Source: CAWIJJ01 sp963836405
GTDB lineage: Bacteria > Acidobacteriota > Terriglobia > Bryobacterales > Bryobacteraceae
Direction of reading: 5' to 3'
Length of the DNA: 64,000 nt
Assembly (NCBI GenBank): GCA_963836405.1
Contig: CAWIJL010000019.1
Span: forward strand, 1 to 64,000
Notes under the pieces: model-generated
Seen by the model: the letters and a program-made list of their open reading frames with translations, nothing else
What the model was told of the DNA's origin: nothing
Databases searched by the model: none
Part shown: in pieces, positions 48,017 through 56,811 of the stretch
How positions within the stretch are numbered: the first letter of the stretch is position 1
Layout of the letters: each line of letters begins with the position of its first letter
Program-made: the position numbers and the translations under genes

Positions 48017-48901
48017 ATGCCTACACCGACAACCATCAGCGGCAAATGCCATGGGCAAACCCTGCTCTCTCACTTGGCAAGCCTTTACCCCCACTCAACC
48101 CCGCAAGCTTGGCAACAAAAACTGAACAACGGCGAAGTCACCCTCAACGGCGTCACTGCCAACGGAAGCGAATCGATCGCTTCAGGCCAACACCTTGTCT
48201 GGAACCGTCCACCCTGGATCGAACCCGACTCGCCTCAGCGCTTCGAAGTCGTGTTTGAAGACCGCCATCTGTTGGCCGTCAACAAACCCAGCGGGCTGCC
48301 CACCCTGCCCGGCGGCGGCTTCCTGGAAAACACCCTCCTTCGCCTGGTGCAAAAGCAGACCCCCAGCGCAAACCCCGTCCACCGGCTGGGCCGAGGCACC
48401 ACTGGGATCGTCCTCTTCGCCAAAACGCCGCAAGCGGCTTCTCATCTATTCGCAAGCTGGAACACGCCCAAAATCCAAAAAATATATCGGGCACTGGCGC
48501 AAAACATTGCGCAGCGCGACGCCTACGAAATCCTCACACCCATCGGCCTCGTACCGCACCCGCTCATCGGCTCCGTGTGGGCGGCCAACCCAAGTGGCAA
48601 ACCGTCAAAGTCATTGGCGAAGGTGATCTCACGCGGCGCCGGCACCACAACCTTTGAGGTGAGCCTGAATTCGGGCCGCCCTCATCAAATCAGAATTCAT
48701 CTGGCATCCATCGGTCATCCCCTGGTGGGCGATCCTCTGTATGGCCTAAACGGCCAGCCGCTTGAAAGTCTGCCCGGACTCCCCGGCGATGGAGGATATT
48801 TCCTGCACGCCCAATTCCTGAATTTCCACCACCCTATCACTGGCGAACGCATCAATCTCGAGGCGGCTTTGCCGTCCGGATTCTCATTGCATACTCGTTA
48901 A
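48017..48901 (+). CDS. RluA-family pseudouridine synthase with altered catalytic motif
   Basis: 294 residues from ATG 48017 (an upstream ATG at 47957 adds 20). An S4-like N-terminus (LLSHLASLYPHSTPQAWQQ ... GEVTLNG) and the RluA/RsuA core (LLAVNKPSGLPTLPG, SGRPHQIRIHLASIGHPLVGDPLYG). The catalytic segment reads HRLGRGTTG at 122-130, with Gly125 where active enzymes have Asp (HRLDxxTSG). Subfamilies carrying HRLGR may exist, so loss of activity is not certain. Codon use is richer in A and C than neighbouring genes, suggesting transfer. Confidence 0.85.
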   Translation: MPTPTTISGKCHGQTLLSHLASLYPHSTPQAWQQKLNNGEVTLNGVTANGSESIASGQHLVWNRPPWIEPDSPQRFEVVFEDRHLLAVNKPSGLPTLPGGGFLENTLLRLVQKQTPSANPVHRLGRGTTGIVLFAKTPQAASHLFASWNTPKIQKIYRALAQNIAQRDAYEILTPIGLVPHPLIGSVWAANPSGKPSKSLAKVISRGAGTTTFEVSLNSGRPHQIRIHLASIGHPLVGDPLYGLNGQPLESLPGLPGDGGYFLHAQFLNFHHPITGERINLEAALPSGFSLHTR

Positions 48902-48931
48902 CACTTCTCCCGTGTTCGGCGACTTGTAGGC

Positions 48932-49510
48932 ATGAAGGCGATTCTGCTTTACCTTTTGCCCTCGCTGGTACTCGCGCAACAGGCGTCGAACCCATGCACA
49001 ATTGCCACCTGGACCGCTAACCTGGTACGGGACACCGGGGAACATGCCGCTCTGCGGATGGAAGGCAAAGTCTATCTTCCGGACGGCCGCACTCCCGCCG
49101 CGGGAGTCACAATGTACGTTTATCAAACCGGCGCGGATGGCCGTTACGGGAGCGACGGTCGCGGCGGGCCGCGGCTCCGCGCATGGATCAAGACGGACTC
49201 GCAGGGCCGCTACCGGTATGACACCATCGTGCCGGCTCCGTATCCGGGCCGGACGACGCCCGCACACATCCACGTGCAGTTCTGGGGGCCGCAGGTTGCA
49301 ACGCAGTATTCCGAGGATCTGTATTTCGAGCACGATTCCCTGGTGGGCGAGGAGTTACGCACGCTATCCCGGCAGGCGGGGCAGTTCGCGAATGTCGTAC
49401 GTCTGGAAAAAGGGGGACCGGGCCTGACGGGAAAGCAGGATTTTCGGCTGAAGGCGCAGCCGGACCAGTTTGAGGAGAACATTCGCCATGGACTGGAAAG
49501 ATGCCGCTAA
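48932..49510 (+). CDS. Secreted intradiol ring-cleavage dioxygenase-like protein
   Basis: 192 residues with a signal peptide (AILLYLLPSLVLAQQ). The intradiol dioxygenase sandwich shows GKVYLPDGRTPAAGVTMYVYQT, DSQGRYRYDTIVP and AHIHVQFWG. Tyr and His residues in YRYDT, PYPG and PAHIHV are candidate ferric ligands. Secreted members of this family are usually not classical catechol dioxygenases. Its end overlaps the YceI gene by ten bases, so the two are cotranscribed. Confidence 0.85.
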   Translation: MKAILLYLLPSLVLAQQASNPCTIATWTANLVRDTGEHAALRMEGKVYLPDGRTPAAGVTMYVYQTGADGRYGSDGRGGPRLRAWIKTDSQGRYRYDTIVPAPYPGRTTPAHIHVQFWGPQVATQYSEDLYFEHDSLVGEELRTLSRQAGQFANVVRLEKGGPGLTGKQDFRLKAQPDQFEENIRHGLERCR

Positions 49511-50085
49511 GAACTGCCTTTCTACTGCTTGTTTTGGCTGCCGTGGGGACGGGGCCGTGCCGGGCGGACACGTACGCGGTTGTCACATCGCAGAGCCAGG
49601 TCCGGTTCAGCGTCAAGAAATGGGCAGTGCTGGATGTCGAGGGGTTGTTCCGGCGGTTCCAGGGGACAATCCGCTACGATCCAAAGAAGCCCGCCGATGG
49701 CTCGGTGGAAATCGCGGTGGAAGTGGGGTCGGTGGTGACGGGTGAAGACAAGCGGGACGAGGGACTGGCGATGCCGGAGTTCTTCGACGCGGCCCGGTAT
49801 CCGGTGATGACGTTCAAAAGCGGCAGTGTGTCGGCGGGGCCTAAAGGGACGCTGCTGGTAAAAGGCAATCTGACCATCAAGGGTACTTCGCGCGCGATCT
49901 CGATTCGGGTGCAACCTCTCGGAATCCACGACATCCCTGGCGAGGGAGTACACGCCACCTTCGCCACGGAATTCAGGCTCGATCGCCGTGACTACGGGGT
50001 GTTGGGCGGGCCACTCAGCCGGACGATGGTGGGCAACGAGGTGAATATCCGGTTGACGCTGGGCGCCAAACGGATATCCGATTGA
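49501..50085 (+). CDS. YceI-family periplasmic protein
   Basis: 194 residues. Signal peptide (AFLLLVLAAVGTGPCRA), then the YceI lipocalin-like barrel: SQVRFSVKKWAVLDVEGLF, then FFDAARYPVMTFKS, then NLTIKGTSRAISI and NEVNIRLTLGAKR. YceI proteins bind isoprenoid quinones or amphiphiles in the periplasm. It follows the dioxygenase-like gene with overlap, as part of a two-gene unit. Confidence 0.92.
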   Translation: MPLRTAFLLLVLAAVGTGPCRADTYAVVTSQSQVRFSVKKWAVLDVEGLFRRFQGTIRYDPKKPADGSVEIAVEVGSVVTGEDKRDEGLAMPEFFDAARYPVMTFKSGSVSAGPKGTLLVKGNLTIKGTSRAISIRVQPLGIHDIPGEGVHATFATEFRLDRRDYGVLGGPLSRTMVGNEVNIRLTLGAKRISD

Positions 50086-50104
50086 GTCCCGGCCCGAAGG
50101 TACC

Positions 50105-50124
50105 TCAACTATTTTTATAGTTGA
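50105..50124. promoter_or_regulatory. AT-rich palindrome, candidate BlaI operator
   Basis: Perfect 8-bp arms (TCAACTAT / ATAGTTGA) with a TTTT centre. It overlaps the -35 TTGACA of the blaI promoter, a position fitting repression by the BlaI-like regulator encoded 36 bp downstream. Confidence 0.55.
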
Positions 50125-50150
50125 CAGACTGCGTTCGGGGCGAGTAATCT
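50121..50150 (+). promoter_or_regulatory. Promoter of the BlaI/BlaR1-like operon
   Basis: TTGACA at 50121-50126 and TAATCT at 50145-50150, 18 bases apart. The first transcribed base would fall at about 50157, nearly at the ATG (50160), so the message may be leaderless or nearly so. Confidence 0.6.
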
Positions 50151-50159
50151 ACATTCAGG

Positions 50160-50552
50160 ATGGCGCGGCCCAAGAAGACGTCTTACTCGCTCACACCGTT
50201 GGAGCTCAAGATTATGCAGGTGCTTTGGTGCGAGGGTCCCAGCAATGTACAAGCCGTTCACGCAAAGCTCCAGTCGGACCTCGCCTTCACCACAGTGCAG
50301 ACGGTGCTGAACGTTCTTCACCAGAAGGGACGCGTTCGCCGCAAGCTCCAGGGACGCGCGTACGAGTACCGGCCCGTCGAATCGAAAGAGTCGGTTCTCG
50401 GCCAGGCAGTACGCGATTTGGTACGGCGAATGTTTGGCGGATCGTCGGAAGATCTCGTGATGAGCCTGGTGAAAACGCGCCAAATCGATTCGGCAACCCT
50501 GGCTCGCCTGAGCAAGCGGCTCGAGACGGCGGAAGGAGGAGAACCCGAATGA
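50160..50552 (+). CDS. BlaI/MecI-family repressor
   Basis: 130 residues. Winged helix about 8-75 (LTPLELKIMQVLWCEGPSNVQAV, then FTTVQTVLNVLHQKGRVRRK) and a dimerising C-terminal helix pair. Such repressors are inactivated by cleavage when the partner BlaR1 protease senses its signal; that partner is the next gene, coupled by ATGA. The operator candidate at 50105-50124 suggests autoregulation. Confidence 0.92.
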   Translation: MARPKKTSYSLTPLELKIMQVLWCEGPSNVQAVHAKLQSDLAFTTVQTVLNVLHQKGRVRRKLQGRAYEYRPVESKESVLGQAVRDLVRRMFGGSSEDLVMSLVKTRQIDSATLARLSKRLETAEGGEPE

Positions 50553-51781
50553 GCAACCTACTGTTATCGCTGACCTCGTATGTCGTCAATGCGATGTGGC
50601 AGGTCCCGCTGATGTTTGGTGCCGGGTGGTGCCTCTCTCGGTGGCTGAAACCGACAGGTCCCGAGCTACAGCACAGAGTCTGGATCGTCGTTTTGATCGG
50701 TGCGACTCTCGCGCCCGCTACTCCCATCTTCCAACCTTATTTTGCGCAGCAGGCATCGAGTGCTAACAGCAACCTGCCTTCTCCCGCAATGTCCGCCTCT
50801 TTTGCAGATCGCAACCTTCCGCTCATCAGTTCCGAGATGGTTCTTACACCAACCGCGATTTACTTCATTTCCGGGTTCTATATTGCCTCTCTCCTGCTTT
50901 TCTCGACCCGGCTGTGGGGGCAGCTTCGCTGCACATCCACGCTCGTCGCCAACGCGGTCCCGGCTTTGATAGAGCCAGAGTACGCAGGGATGTGGAGCAG
51001 GTCGAAGGAGCGATTTTCCGTCCGAACGGCCGCGCTGCTGCGCTCAAATGACGTTTCCGGACCCGTGACAGCCGGGTTCCGTCATCAGGTGGTCTTGCTC
51101 CCCGCCGCTTTCTTCGACGAACATTCGCAAACGGAGTTCCTTGCCGCCATCGGACACGAGTGCGCGCACGTCCGGCGCAATGACTACCGGAAGAATCTGT
51201 TCTATGAGTTCATTGCTCTGGTTACGGCGTTTCATCCCGTGACATGGTTGATCAAGTCTCAGATCGCCCAAACCCGTGAAATGGTCTGCGACCGAATGGC
51301 CGCGGAGCAGTTCTTCGATCCGCGAGCCTATGGACAATGCCTGCTCCAACTCGCCTCGAAGATGCCGCAGACCGCGTCACCGGCCGCTTTTCACACGATA
51401 GGAATGTTTGACCCGAACATTTTGGAAAGGAGAATTATGACTGTCATGACCTCCCCGCTGCGAGTAACCAGGATTCGCCGTTACTTGCTCGGCGGCACCG
51501 CAGTGGTGCTTCTATTCATCTGTGCCGGCGTGACCGGGTCATTTACCCAGCCCGTCGCCGCGCAAAACCCAAAACAGCCGCAATCCGCCAACAACCAGGA
51601 AAGCAGCCACGGTCTCATCTGCACCTATTACGATAAAGGCATTGGGTTTCCGGGAACCTGCGGCCGCGATAAGCAGGACAAGGCCAAGTATGTATGCTAT
51701 AAAGACGGAGCCGATGTCAGCCAACTTCAAATCGGGTGTGAGGGAAAAGTCTTGAGAGCGGAGCAAGCCGCGAAGAAGTAG
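50549..51781 (+). CDS. BlaR1-like M56 membrane metalloprotease with a Cys-rich tail
   Basis: 410 residues. Three or four membrane helices and the M56 zinc motif HECAH (about 203-207) in AAIGHECAHVRRNDY, with a later Glu in TREMVCDRMAAE. The last helix (YLLGGTAVVLLFICAGV) at about 310-328 is followed by some 80 extracytoplasmic residues. No penicillin-binding sensor domain is present; instead the tail has four Cys (LICTYY, GTCGRD, YVCYKD, IGCEG), so the signal is unlikely to be a beta-lactam. Coupled to the BlaI gene by ATGA. Confidence 0.88.
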   Translation: MSNLLLSLTSYVVNAMWQVPLMFGAGWCLSRWLKPTGPELQHRVWIVVLIGATLAPATPIFQPYFAQQASSANSNLPSPAMSASFADRNLPLISSEMVLTPTAIYFISGFYIASLLLFSTRLWGQLRCTSTLVANAVPALIEPEYAGMWSRSKERFSVRTAALLRSNDVSGPVTAGFRHQVVLLPAAFFDEHSQTEFLAAIGHECAHVRRNDYRKNLFYEFIALVTAFHPVTWLIKSQIAQTREMVCDRMAAEQFFDPRAYGQCLLQLASKMPQTASPAAFHTIGMFDPNILERRIMTVMTSPLRVTRIRRYLLGGTAVVLLFICAGVTGSFTQPVAAQNPKQPQSANNQESSHGLICTYYDKGIGFPGTCGRDKQDKAKYVCYKDGADVSQLQIGCEGKVLRAEQAAKK

Positions 51782-51918
51782 CTTCTCGACCGTCAGTTCA
51801 CCGCATAGACCACCCGATTCCCGCAGCCCTCTCATCGACAGACCCTGTTCGCAGCAGACCTACCGGAGCTACGCGAGGCTCACAGGTATGCGGTGAGCCT
51901 CGCCGTCTTCGGAATCCG

Positions 51919-53796
51919 CTATTTCGGATCGCGGGTCAGGAACGTAGCCGGAGGAATGACGATGACATTGCTGCCGGATGGGACATAGACATCGCCGCCC
52001 TTTGTCGAGGAGACTGCGGGCGGGCCGCCGCCCCAGTAATTGTTGTCGATCCATAACTGAATCGCGGGATTGGGCGAGGGTTGGCCGTTTGCGACCGAGA
52101 TGTCGGCGTCGAACACTACGGGGAGGCCGGATTCTATTGTATCGATCCCCGCAGGATCGGCGCCGGGAGGAACGAAGCCTGGAATTCCGTTGCGCAGGAA
52201 GCGGTTGCCGCCGCGGCTGCCGAGCGGGCCGCCGCCGCAGTCGATGACCGCTCCGCCGACGGTGCCCGTCGCGCGGCCGGGCAGGCTGATCCATTGGATG
52301 GCCTCGTCGGTCAGACCTTCGAAAGAGGAATTCTCCACCTTAATCTCGAGCGTCTGGACGTCACTGACGTTCCCGGTGACGATGGTGCCGAAGCCGCGGC
52401 CGAGGCCCGAGATGCGGACGTTGTCCAATTCGAGGTTCAGTTCCTTGACCAGTATGCCCGGATTCACGGGGAAATAGCGGATCTGCGAGTCCTCGTTGCC
52501 GATCGTGTTCACGTTCGAGAGAGCGGAGTCTTTGACCCTGACCCGGTAGGTGCCCCGGGTGGGATTGTTGCTGTCAATCAGCTTGATATTCGCGTTTGCC
52601 GGATCGCGAAGCGTCGCATTGCGGATGCCGATGTCAAGAATACCGTCGATGCTCGAACGATGCTGAATTTCGATGGAATCGCCGTTGATGGCTTCGCCGG
52701 TATGGTTGGGGTTATCGATCAGCAGACGGTCCATTTCGGCGTTGACGAGCGGGCTGGTGCCGACTGCGAGGAACACGATCCCGTCCGAGGCGAAGGTGCC
52801 GGCGGGTGAGAGGTTGACGCCGCTGAAGTCAGTCAGGTCGAGGGTGGAGACCGATGTGTCGATCGTGATCACGGTGATCCCGCGCGAGCGGACTACGTGA
52901 TTGGTGCTGCCGACCGAGGACGGGTCGGGAAGGCGCTGGGAGAGGTCCTTCACGGCATTGTCCTCGACGCTCATCCGGGCGTGGACGCCGGTGTCGTTGA
53001 TCAGCATGATGCCGTCGGAGTTGCCATCGCGGACGATGTTGCCTTCGATCCGATAGTCGACCGGGCCGGTGGCGACTCCGCTTCCGGGTACGATGGCGTT
53101 GCAGTAGCTCTGCGGCTTGATCAGCGGGTCGGCGGTGGGTTTGCGTGCGTCCGGTCCGCAGGCGAGGAGGGTGATGGCGCCGAAGTGATTGGTCTGCGGC
53201 GCGAAGACGATGAACCCGTTCGGCCACTCGCCGTCGCACCTGCCGACTCCGGACACGATCCCGCAGACGGACGGCGCGGCGCCTTCGATCGCGAACAGGT
53301 CGTGGACGGCCATGTCGTTGGTCATGAGGTTATCGCGAATCTCGGCGCCACCGGCATTCACTCCCAAAATGGAGGAGCGATACGCGTTATCGAAATGGAT
53401 GTTTTCGACGGTGTTGTTGCGCGCGAGCCGTACGATATCGCCGTCATACAGCGCGCGCTGCGTATTCGTCAGTTTCGCGCGGGCGCTGTGTTCATTGGCC
53501 TTCGTCACTTTGGGCCCGAGGCCGATGAGTTTTTGGAAATCCTTCAACTGAATGCCCCCATCCAGCACTTGACTGGAGGGCGACTGCAGAATATAGATGG
53601 TGTCGCCCGGCCCGGAGGCGAGCTCCGCTTGTGTAAGTGAGTCGAACGGACGATTCTTGCTTCCATTGCCGTTGTGATTGGCTGAGGCTTTCACGTACCA
53701 ATCCGCAGCCTGAAGCGAGGGCGCGATGAAACAGGCAGCAAGGGCCAGAGCCATACGCGCGGATCTTAAGTGAAATGACTTCTTTGTAAGATGCAT
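51919..53796 (-). CDS. Secreted parallel beta-helix protein
   Basis: 625 residues. Signal peptide MALALAACFIAPSLQA; then the DUF1565-like WYVKASANHNGNGSKNRPF opening common in surface polysaccharide-active or adhesin proteins, and a long right-handed beta-helix with Asn-rich turns (NNTVENIHFDNAY, YRIEGNIVRDGNSDG). No catalytic residues identified. It ends the operon of the halogenase-like and diiron-like genes (27 bp after the halogenase stop). Confidence 0.78.
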   Translation of the reverse strand: MHLTKKSFHLRSARMALALAACFIAPSLQAADWYVKASANHNGNGSKNRPFDSLTQAELASGPGDTIYILQSPSSQVLDGGIQLKDFQKLIGLGPKVTKANEHSARAKLTNTQRALYDGDIVRLARNNTVENIHFDNAYRSSILGVNAGGAEIRDNLMTNDMAVHDLFAIEGAAPSVCGIVSGVGRCDGEWPNGFIVFAPQTNHFGAITLLACGPDARKPTADPLIKPQSYCNAIVPGSGVATGPVDYRIEGNIVRDGNSDGIMLINDTGVHARMSVEDNAVKDLSQRLPDPSSVGSTNHVVRSRGITVITIDTSVSTLDLTDFSGVNLSPAGTFASDGIVFLAVGTSPLVNAEMDRLLIDNPNHTGEAINGDSIEIQHRSSIDGILDIGIRNATLRDPANANIKLIDSNNPTRGTYRVRVKDSALSNVNTIGNEDSQIRYFPVNPGILVKELNLELDNVRISGLGRGFGTIVTGNVSDVQTLEIKVENSSFEGLTDEAIQWISLPGRATGTVGGAVIDCGGGPLGSRGGNRFLRNGIPGFVPPGADPAGIDTIESGLPVVFDADISVANGQPSPNPAIQLWIDNNYWGGGPPAVSSTKGGDVYVPSGSNVIVIPPATFLTRDPK

Positions 53797-53823
53797 CGAT
53801 TCCCTCCCATATTCGAAACGTAA

Positions 53824-55347
53824 TTACCTGAGTGCGTAGTTTGCCTCTGCCGGGCTGACCAGTGGGGGCATGTCCGCGAGGCCCGGAAGACCATTGCCTG
53901 TGACGGGGCGCAAGCCGAGGTTTGGGGTGGTCGCGACATAAAGCCCCTGTACGGCATCGCTCGGCGACAATGCCGTCAGGCCTTCGATTCGATCGAAGAA
54001 TCGCGCATTGCTCTCTATCCTGCACTCGACCTCGGCGGAGTTATCGGCGAAATTCTCCTTGTCCCGCCGCAGATCGAGATTCTCGCGGATCCGGTGGGAC
54101 ATTTCGCCCATCAGGCGGGCCGTCGTGTTCTCCGCGTCTGCAAAATCCTCAACGCCGGAGACCAGATTGAGAAAGGCGCGCTTCATGTCGTTCGGGTCGG
54201 CGTCGAAGCGGCTCAGTTCCTCCGCCTTGCTGAGGTATCCGCGCTTGCCGCGATTCTCATAAAAGGCGGCGACAAAAACCAGGAATCGCAGGTAAGCACG
54301 CCGATAGGTTTCTTCGTAGTAGCGGGTGGCCTGCCGTTCGGTGACCTCCGCCCGGCGAAGGCTCGCGATGCTTGCCGCAGCAAGCATGCCGCTATACATC
54401 GCCAGGTGGACGCCGGTTGAGAGCAGCGGGTCCAGAAAGCACGCGGCATCGCCTGCAAGGAAGAAGCCGGGACCCGTGAAGCGGTCCGAGGTATACGAAT
54501 AATCCTGTTCGACCCTCAGCTCCGAGGTCAGCGTTGCGGTGGACGTCATTCGCGCGAGGAGTGGACACGAGGCGATCGCGTCATGGTAGATCTGTTCGAC
54601 CGTGGAAGTCTCGCGAGCCGCGCAGAAGGCGTCACGGTGAATTACCGCGCCGACACTCATCCGGCCGTCGCTGAGGGGTATGGCCCAGAGCCATCCATCG
54701 GCGATGGACCCGACGGCGATGGCGCCGCTCTGCCGGCCTTCGAGCCTTTGCGCTCCGCTCCAGTAGCCCCACACCGCGATGTTCTTGAAGATGCTGTGGT
54801 GCTGCCGGTTGCGAAGATACCGCGTCGACATTATGCCTGCCCGTCCGGATGCATCGACGAGTTGGTCGAATTGGATTTCGAAGGTCTCGTCCGACCCGCG
54901 TGAACGGCAGACGGCAGCGAACGGCCTTTCCCCATCGAACAGCAGTTCGGTTATTTGAGTGCCTTCGAGTACCTGCGCGCCCAGTGAGGTGGCATGCTTC
55001 AACAGCAGGTGGTCGAACTCGGCGCGATCGACCTGGAACGCGTACTGGTAGTTGCCGCGCAACTCGCCAAAGTCGAGCGACCACTGTTCGCCCATCCATT
55101 CGAGATAGGCGCCGGGTTTCTTCTGGAAGCCGTGTTTTTCAATCGCGTCGCGGGCGCCGAGCAGCGTGAGAATCTCGAGGCACGAAGGCAACAGGGACTC
55201 TCCGATGTGATATCGCGGAAAGACTTCGCGCTCGACAACCGTTACCTGAACGCCTTCACGCGCCAGGAATCCCGCGGCGGTGGATCCGGCCGGCCCGCCG
55301 CCGACGACCAACACCTCACACTTGCGGATGGTTCTCATGTCAGGCAA
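53824..55347 (-). CDS. FAD-dependent halogenase-like monooxygenase
   Basis: 507 residues. FAD site GGGPAGST at about 17-24, RYHIGESLLP (shared by phenolic and pyrrole halogenases), and the halogenase motif GWLWAIP (family GWxWxIP). The second FAD contact is FFLAGDAACFLDPLLSTGVH. Halogenases use reduced FAD, oxygen and chloride to halogenate a phenol, pyrrole or carrier-bound substrate; a plain monooxygenase cannot be excluded. Overlaps the upstream gene by 8 bp and is followed by a beta-helix protein. Confidence 0.85.
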   Translation of the reverse strand: MPDMRTIRKCEVLVVGGGPAGSTAAGFLAREGVQVTVVEREVFPRYHIGESLLPSCLEILTLLGARDAIEKHGFQKKPGAYLEWMGEQWSLDFGELRGNYQYAFQVDRAEFDHLLLKHATSLGAQVLEGTQITELLFDGERPFAAVCRSRGSDETFEIQFDQLVDASGRAGIMSTRYLRNRQHHSIFKNIAVWGYWSGAQRLEGRQSGAIAVGSIADGWLWAIPLSDGRMSVGAVIHRDAFCAARETSTVEQIYHDAIASCPLLARMTSTATLTSELRVEQDYSYTSDRFTGPGFFLAGDAACFLDPLLSTGVHLAMYSGMLAAASIASLRRAEVTERQATRYYEETYRRAYLRFLVFVAAFYENRGKRGYLSKAEELSRFDADPNDMKRAFLNLVSGVEDFADAENTTARLMGEMSHRIRENLDLRRDKENFADNSAEVECRIESNARFFDRIEGLTALSPSDAVQGLYVATTPNLGLRPVTGNGLPGLADMPPLVSPAEANYALR

Positions 55348-55996
55348 CTCCCGCTGCCGCTTCGCGGCGCGATGCGATTTGGTGGAACTCGCGCCAGCGG
55401 GAGTCGATCAGGTTCCAGACCGCATCGGCTAGATCGATGGCCAGCGCGCGGCGATCGTCCGTCAGCACGTGGCTCTCGAAAAGATCTTCGCCTTCGCCCG
55501 CCTGGTTCACGAGGTGCCCGGGCTCGCGCTCGAAATGAATCTTTCCCAGGTAAGAAAGCTGGATGCCGGTTTCCGCCTCGAACGTTTCGCTGACGCCCAC
55601 CAGGGTTCCGAAGAGGACGTGGGCGTAGGCTTCGAGAGCGGTAAGCGTGGCGTAACGAAGGATCGGATCGGTTGCGCGACTGGCGAGAACGCAGAACTCG
55701 TACACGGCGAGTCTCTGCGTGCGGGTCTCACGGCTCCAGAGGGATTTGAGCGCGTCTGAGAACTTCAGCGCCGGATCGAGCCCGAGTTTGCCAAGGTCGG
55801 CGAGATACCACTGCCAATGATTGGAGTCCTCGGAGACGTGATCGTTGATTGCCTGCTTGAGAGGGTCCGCATCCGCTTCCAGGTCGGGGTAGCGAAAGAT
55901 TTCGGCGTTGAGGTCCATGAAGCCGAATACGAAGGATGCGGCGCCGGGCAGCCATGCCGAGAGCCGTTCCCGCGACGGTATGCCGTTATCGTTCAA
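55340..55996 (-). CDS. Heme-oxygenase-like diiron oxidase candidate; N-terminus frame-displaced
   Basis: 218 residues, helical, with HVSEDSNHWQWYL and later LEAYAHVLFG and HFEREPGHLVN, a set of His/Glu pairs fitting a heme-oxygenase-like diiron fold (iron-containing redox enzyme). The TTG at 55996 lacks a ribosome site. ATG at 56066 follows AGGAGAA and starts MKEVIAHIDRK, but in another frame; the body frame continues upstream (RLHRNPFIEWLNDNG). So a one-base shift lies at about 56005-56050. Its neighbour is a halogenase-like gene, suggesting joint tailoring of a small molecule. Confidence 0.7.
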   Translation of the reverse strand: MNDNGIPSRERLSAWLPGAASFVFGFMDLNAEIFRYPDLEADADPLKQAINDHVSEDSNHWQWYLADLGKLGLDPALKFSDALKSLWSRETRTQRLAVYEFCVLASRATDPILRYATLTALEAYAHVLFGTLVGVSETFEAETGIQLSYLGKIHFEREPGHLVNQAGEGEDLFESHVLTDDRRALAIDLADAVWNLIDSRWREFHQIASRREAAAGVA

Positions 55997-56244
55997 CCAC
56001 TCGATGAATGGGTTGCGATGAAGTCGCGGCAGTCTTGCGATCGATATGCGCGATAACTTCTTTCATAAGTTCTCCTGTTCGGGAAGGGTTTGGATCCACT
56101 GTGGTAAGCGACAGTTTTCCGGGCGGGCGCTAATGCAAATGCGATTCTTTTTGCGGCGGCAGTTTTGCGGATGTGCGTTCGACTACAGATGGGCGACGGT
56201 CAGCCGTGACGGATAATGAATAAAATCGAGGGAGCGTAGAACCA

Positions 56245-56811
56245 ATGAATCCGGCACCGTCCCCCCTGCAGTTGTTACGCGCTTCGCAAAGTGGGCAGAA
56301 GCAGGCCCTCGACCAGCTTATTCCCCTTGTGTACGACCAGCTTCGCGCGATCGCCAGCCGACAACTCAGTTGGGAGAAGCCGGGACACACGCTGCGCCCG
56401 ACCGCCCTGGTGCACGAGGTTTATCTGAAACTGATCGGCGCCGACGTCTCGTTCGCCGACCAGGCACACTTCTTCGCCATCGCGTCGCGACTGGTGCGGC
56501 GAATTCTGATCGACCACGCAAAGATGCACAGCCGCGGGAAGCGCGGGGGCGGAGCCGTCAGGGTGACCCTCGAGGACGGGCTTGTGAGTATCGCGGACAG
56601 CCCGGCCACGTTGCTTGCGATCCACGAGGCATTGGAACAGTTGGCCGCATTCGATCCTCGAAAGGCCGAGATCGTGGAACTCGTGTTCTTCGGCGGAGTC
56701 GAGCAGGCACTTGCAGCCGAAGCCCTTCACGTTTCCCCGGCGACGCTCCGGCGCGAGTTGCGGCTCGCGAAAGCGTGGTTGTACAACGTCCTTCGTCCGG
56801 CCAAGGGATGA
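56245..56811 (+). CDS. ECF RNA polymerase sigma factor (Acidobacteria-type)
   Basis: 188 residues. LVYDQLRAIASRQLS, then LRPTALVHEVYLKLIG, AHFFAIASRLVRRILIDHAK (region 2) and IVELVFFGGVEQALAAEAL (region 4). Same group as the 27837-28409 sigma factor, and likewise followed by a Ser/Thr kinase gene, here with an ATGA overlap. Divergent from the halogenase-like operon, which is the nearest candidate target. Confidence 0.9.
   Translation: MNPAPSPLQLLRASQSGQKQALDQLIPLVYDQLRAIASRQLSWEKPGHTLRPTALVHEVYLKLIGADVSFADQAHFFAIASRLVRRILIDHAKMHSRGKRGGGAVRVTLEDGLVSIADSPATLLAIHEALEQLAAFDPRKAEIVELVFFGGVEQALAAEALHVSPATLRRELRLAKAWLYNVLRPAKG

Noticed and set aside
52081..53640. Two plus-strand frames opposite the beta-helix gene
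   Set aside because: Shadow frames; the minus-strand gene has signal peptide and helix repeats.
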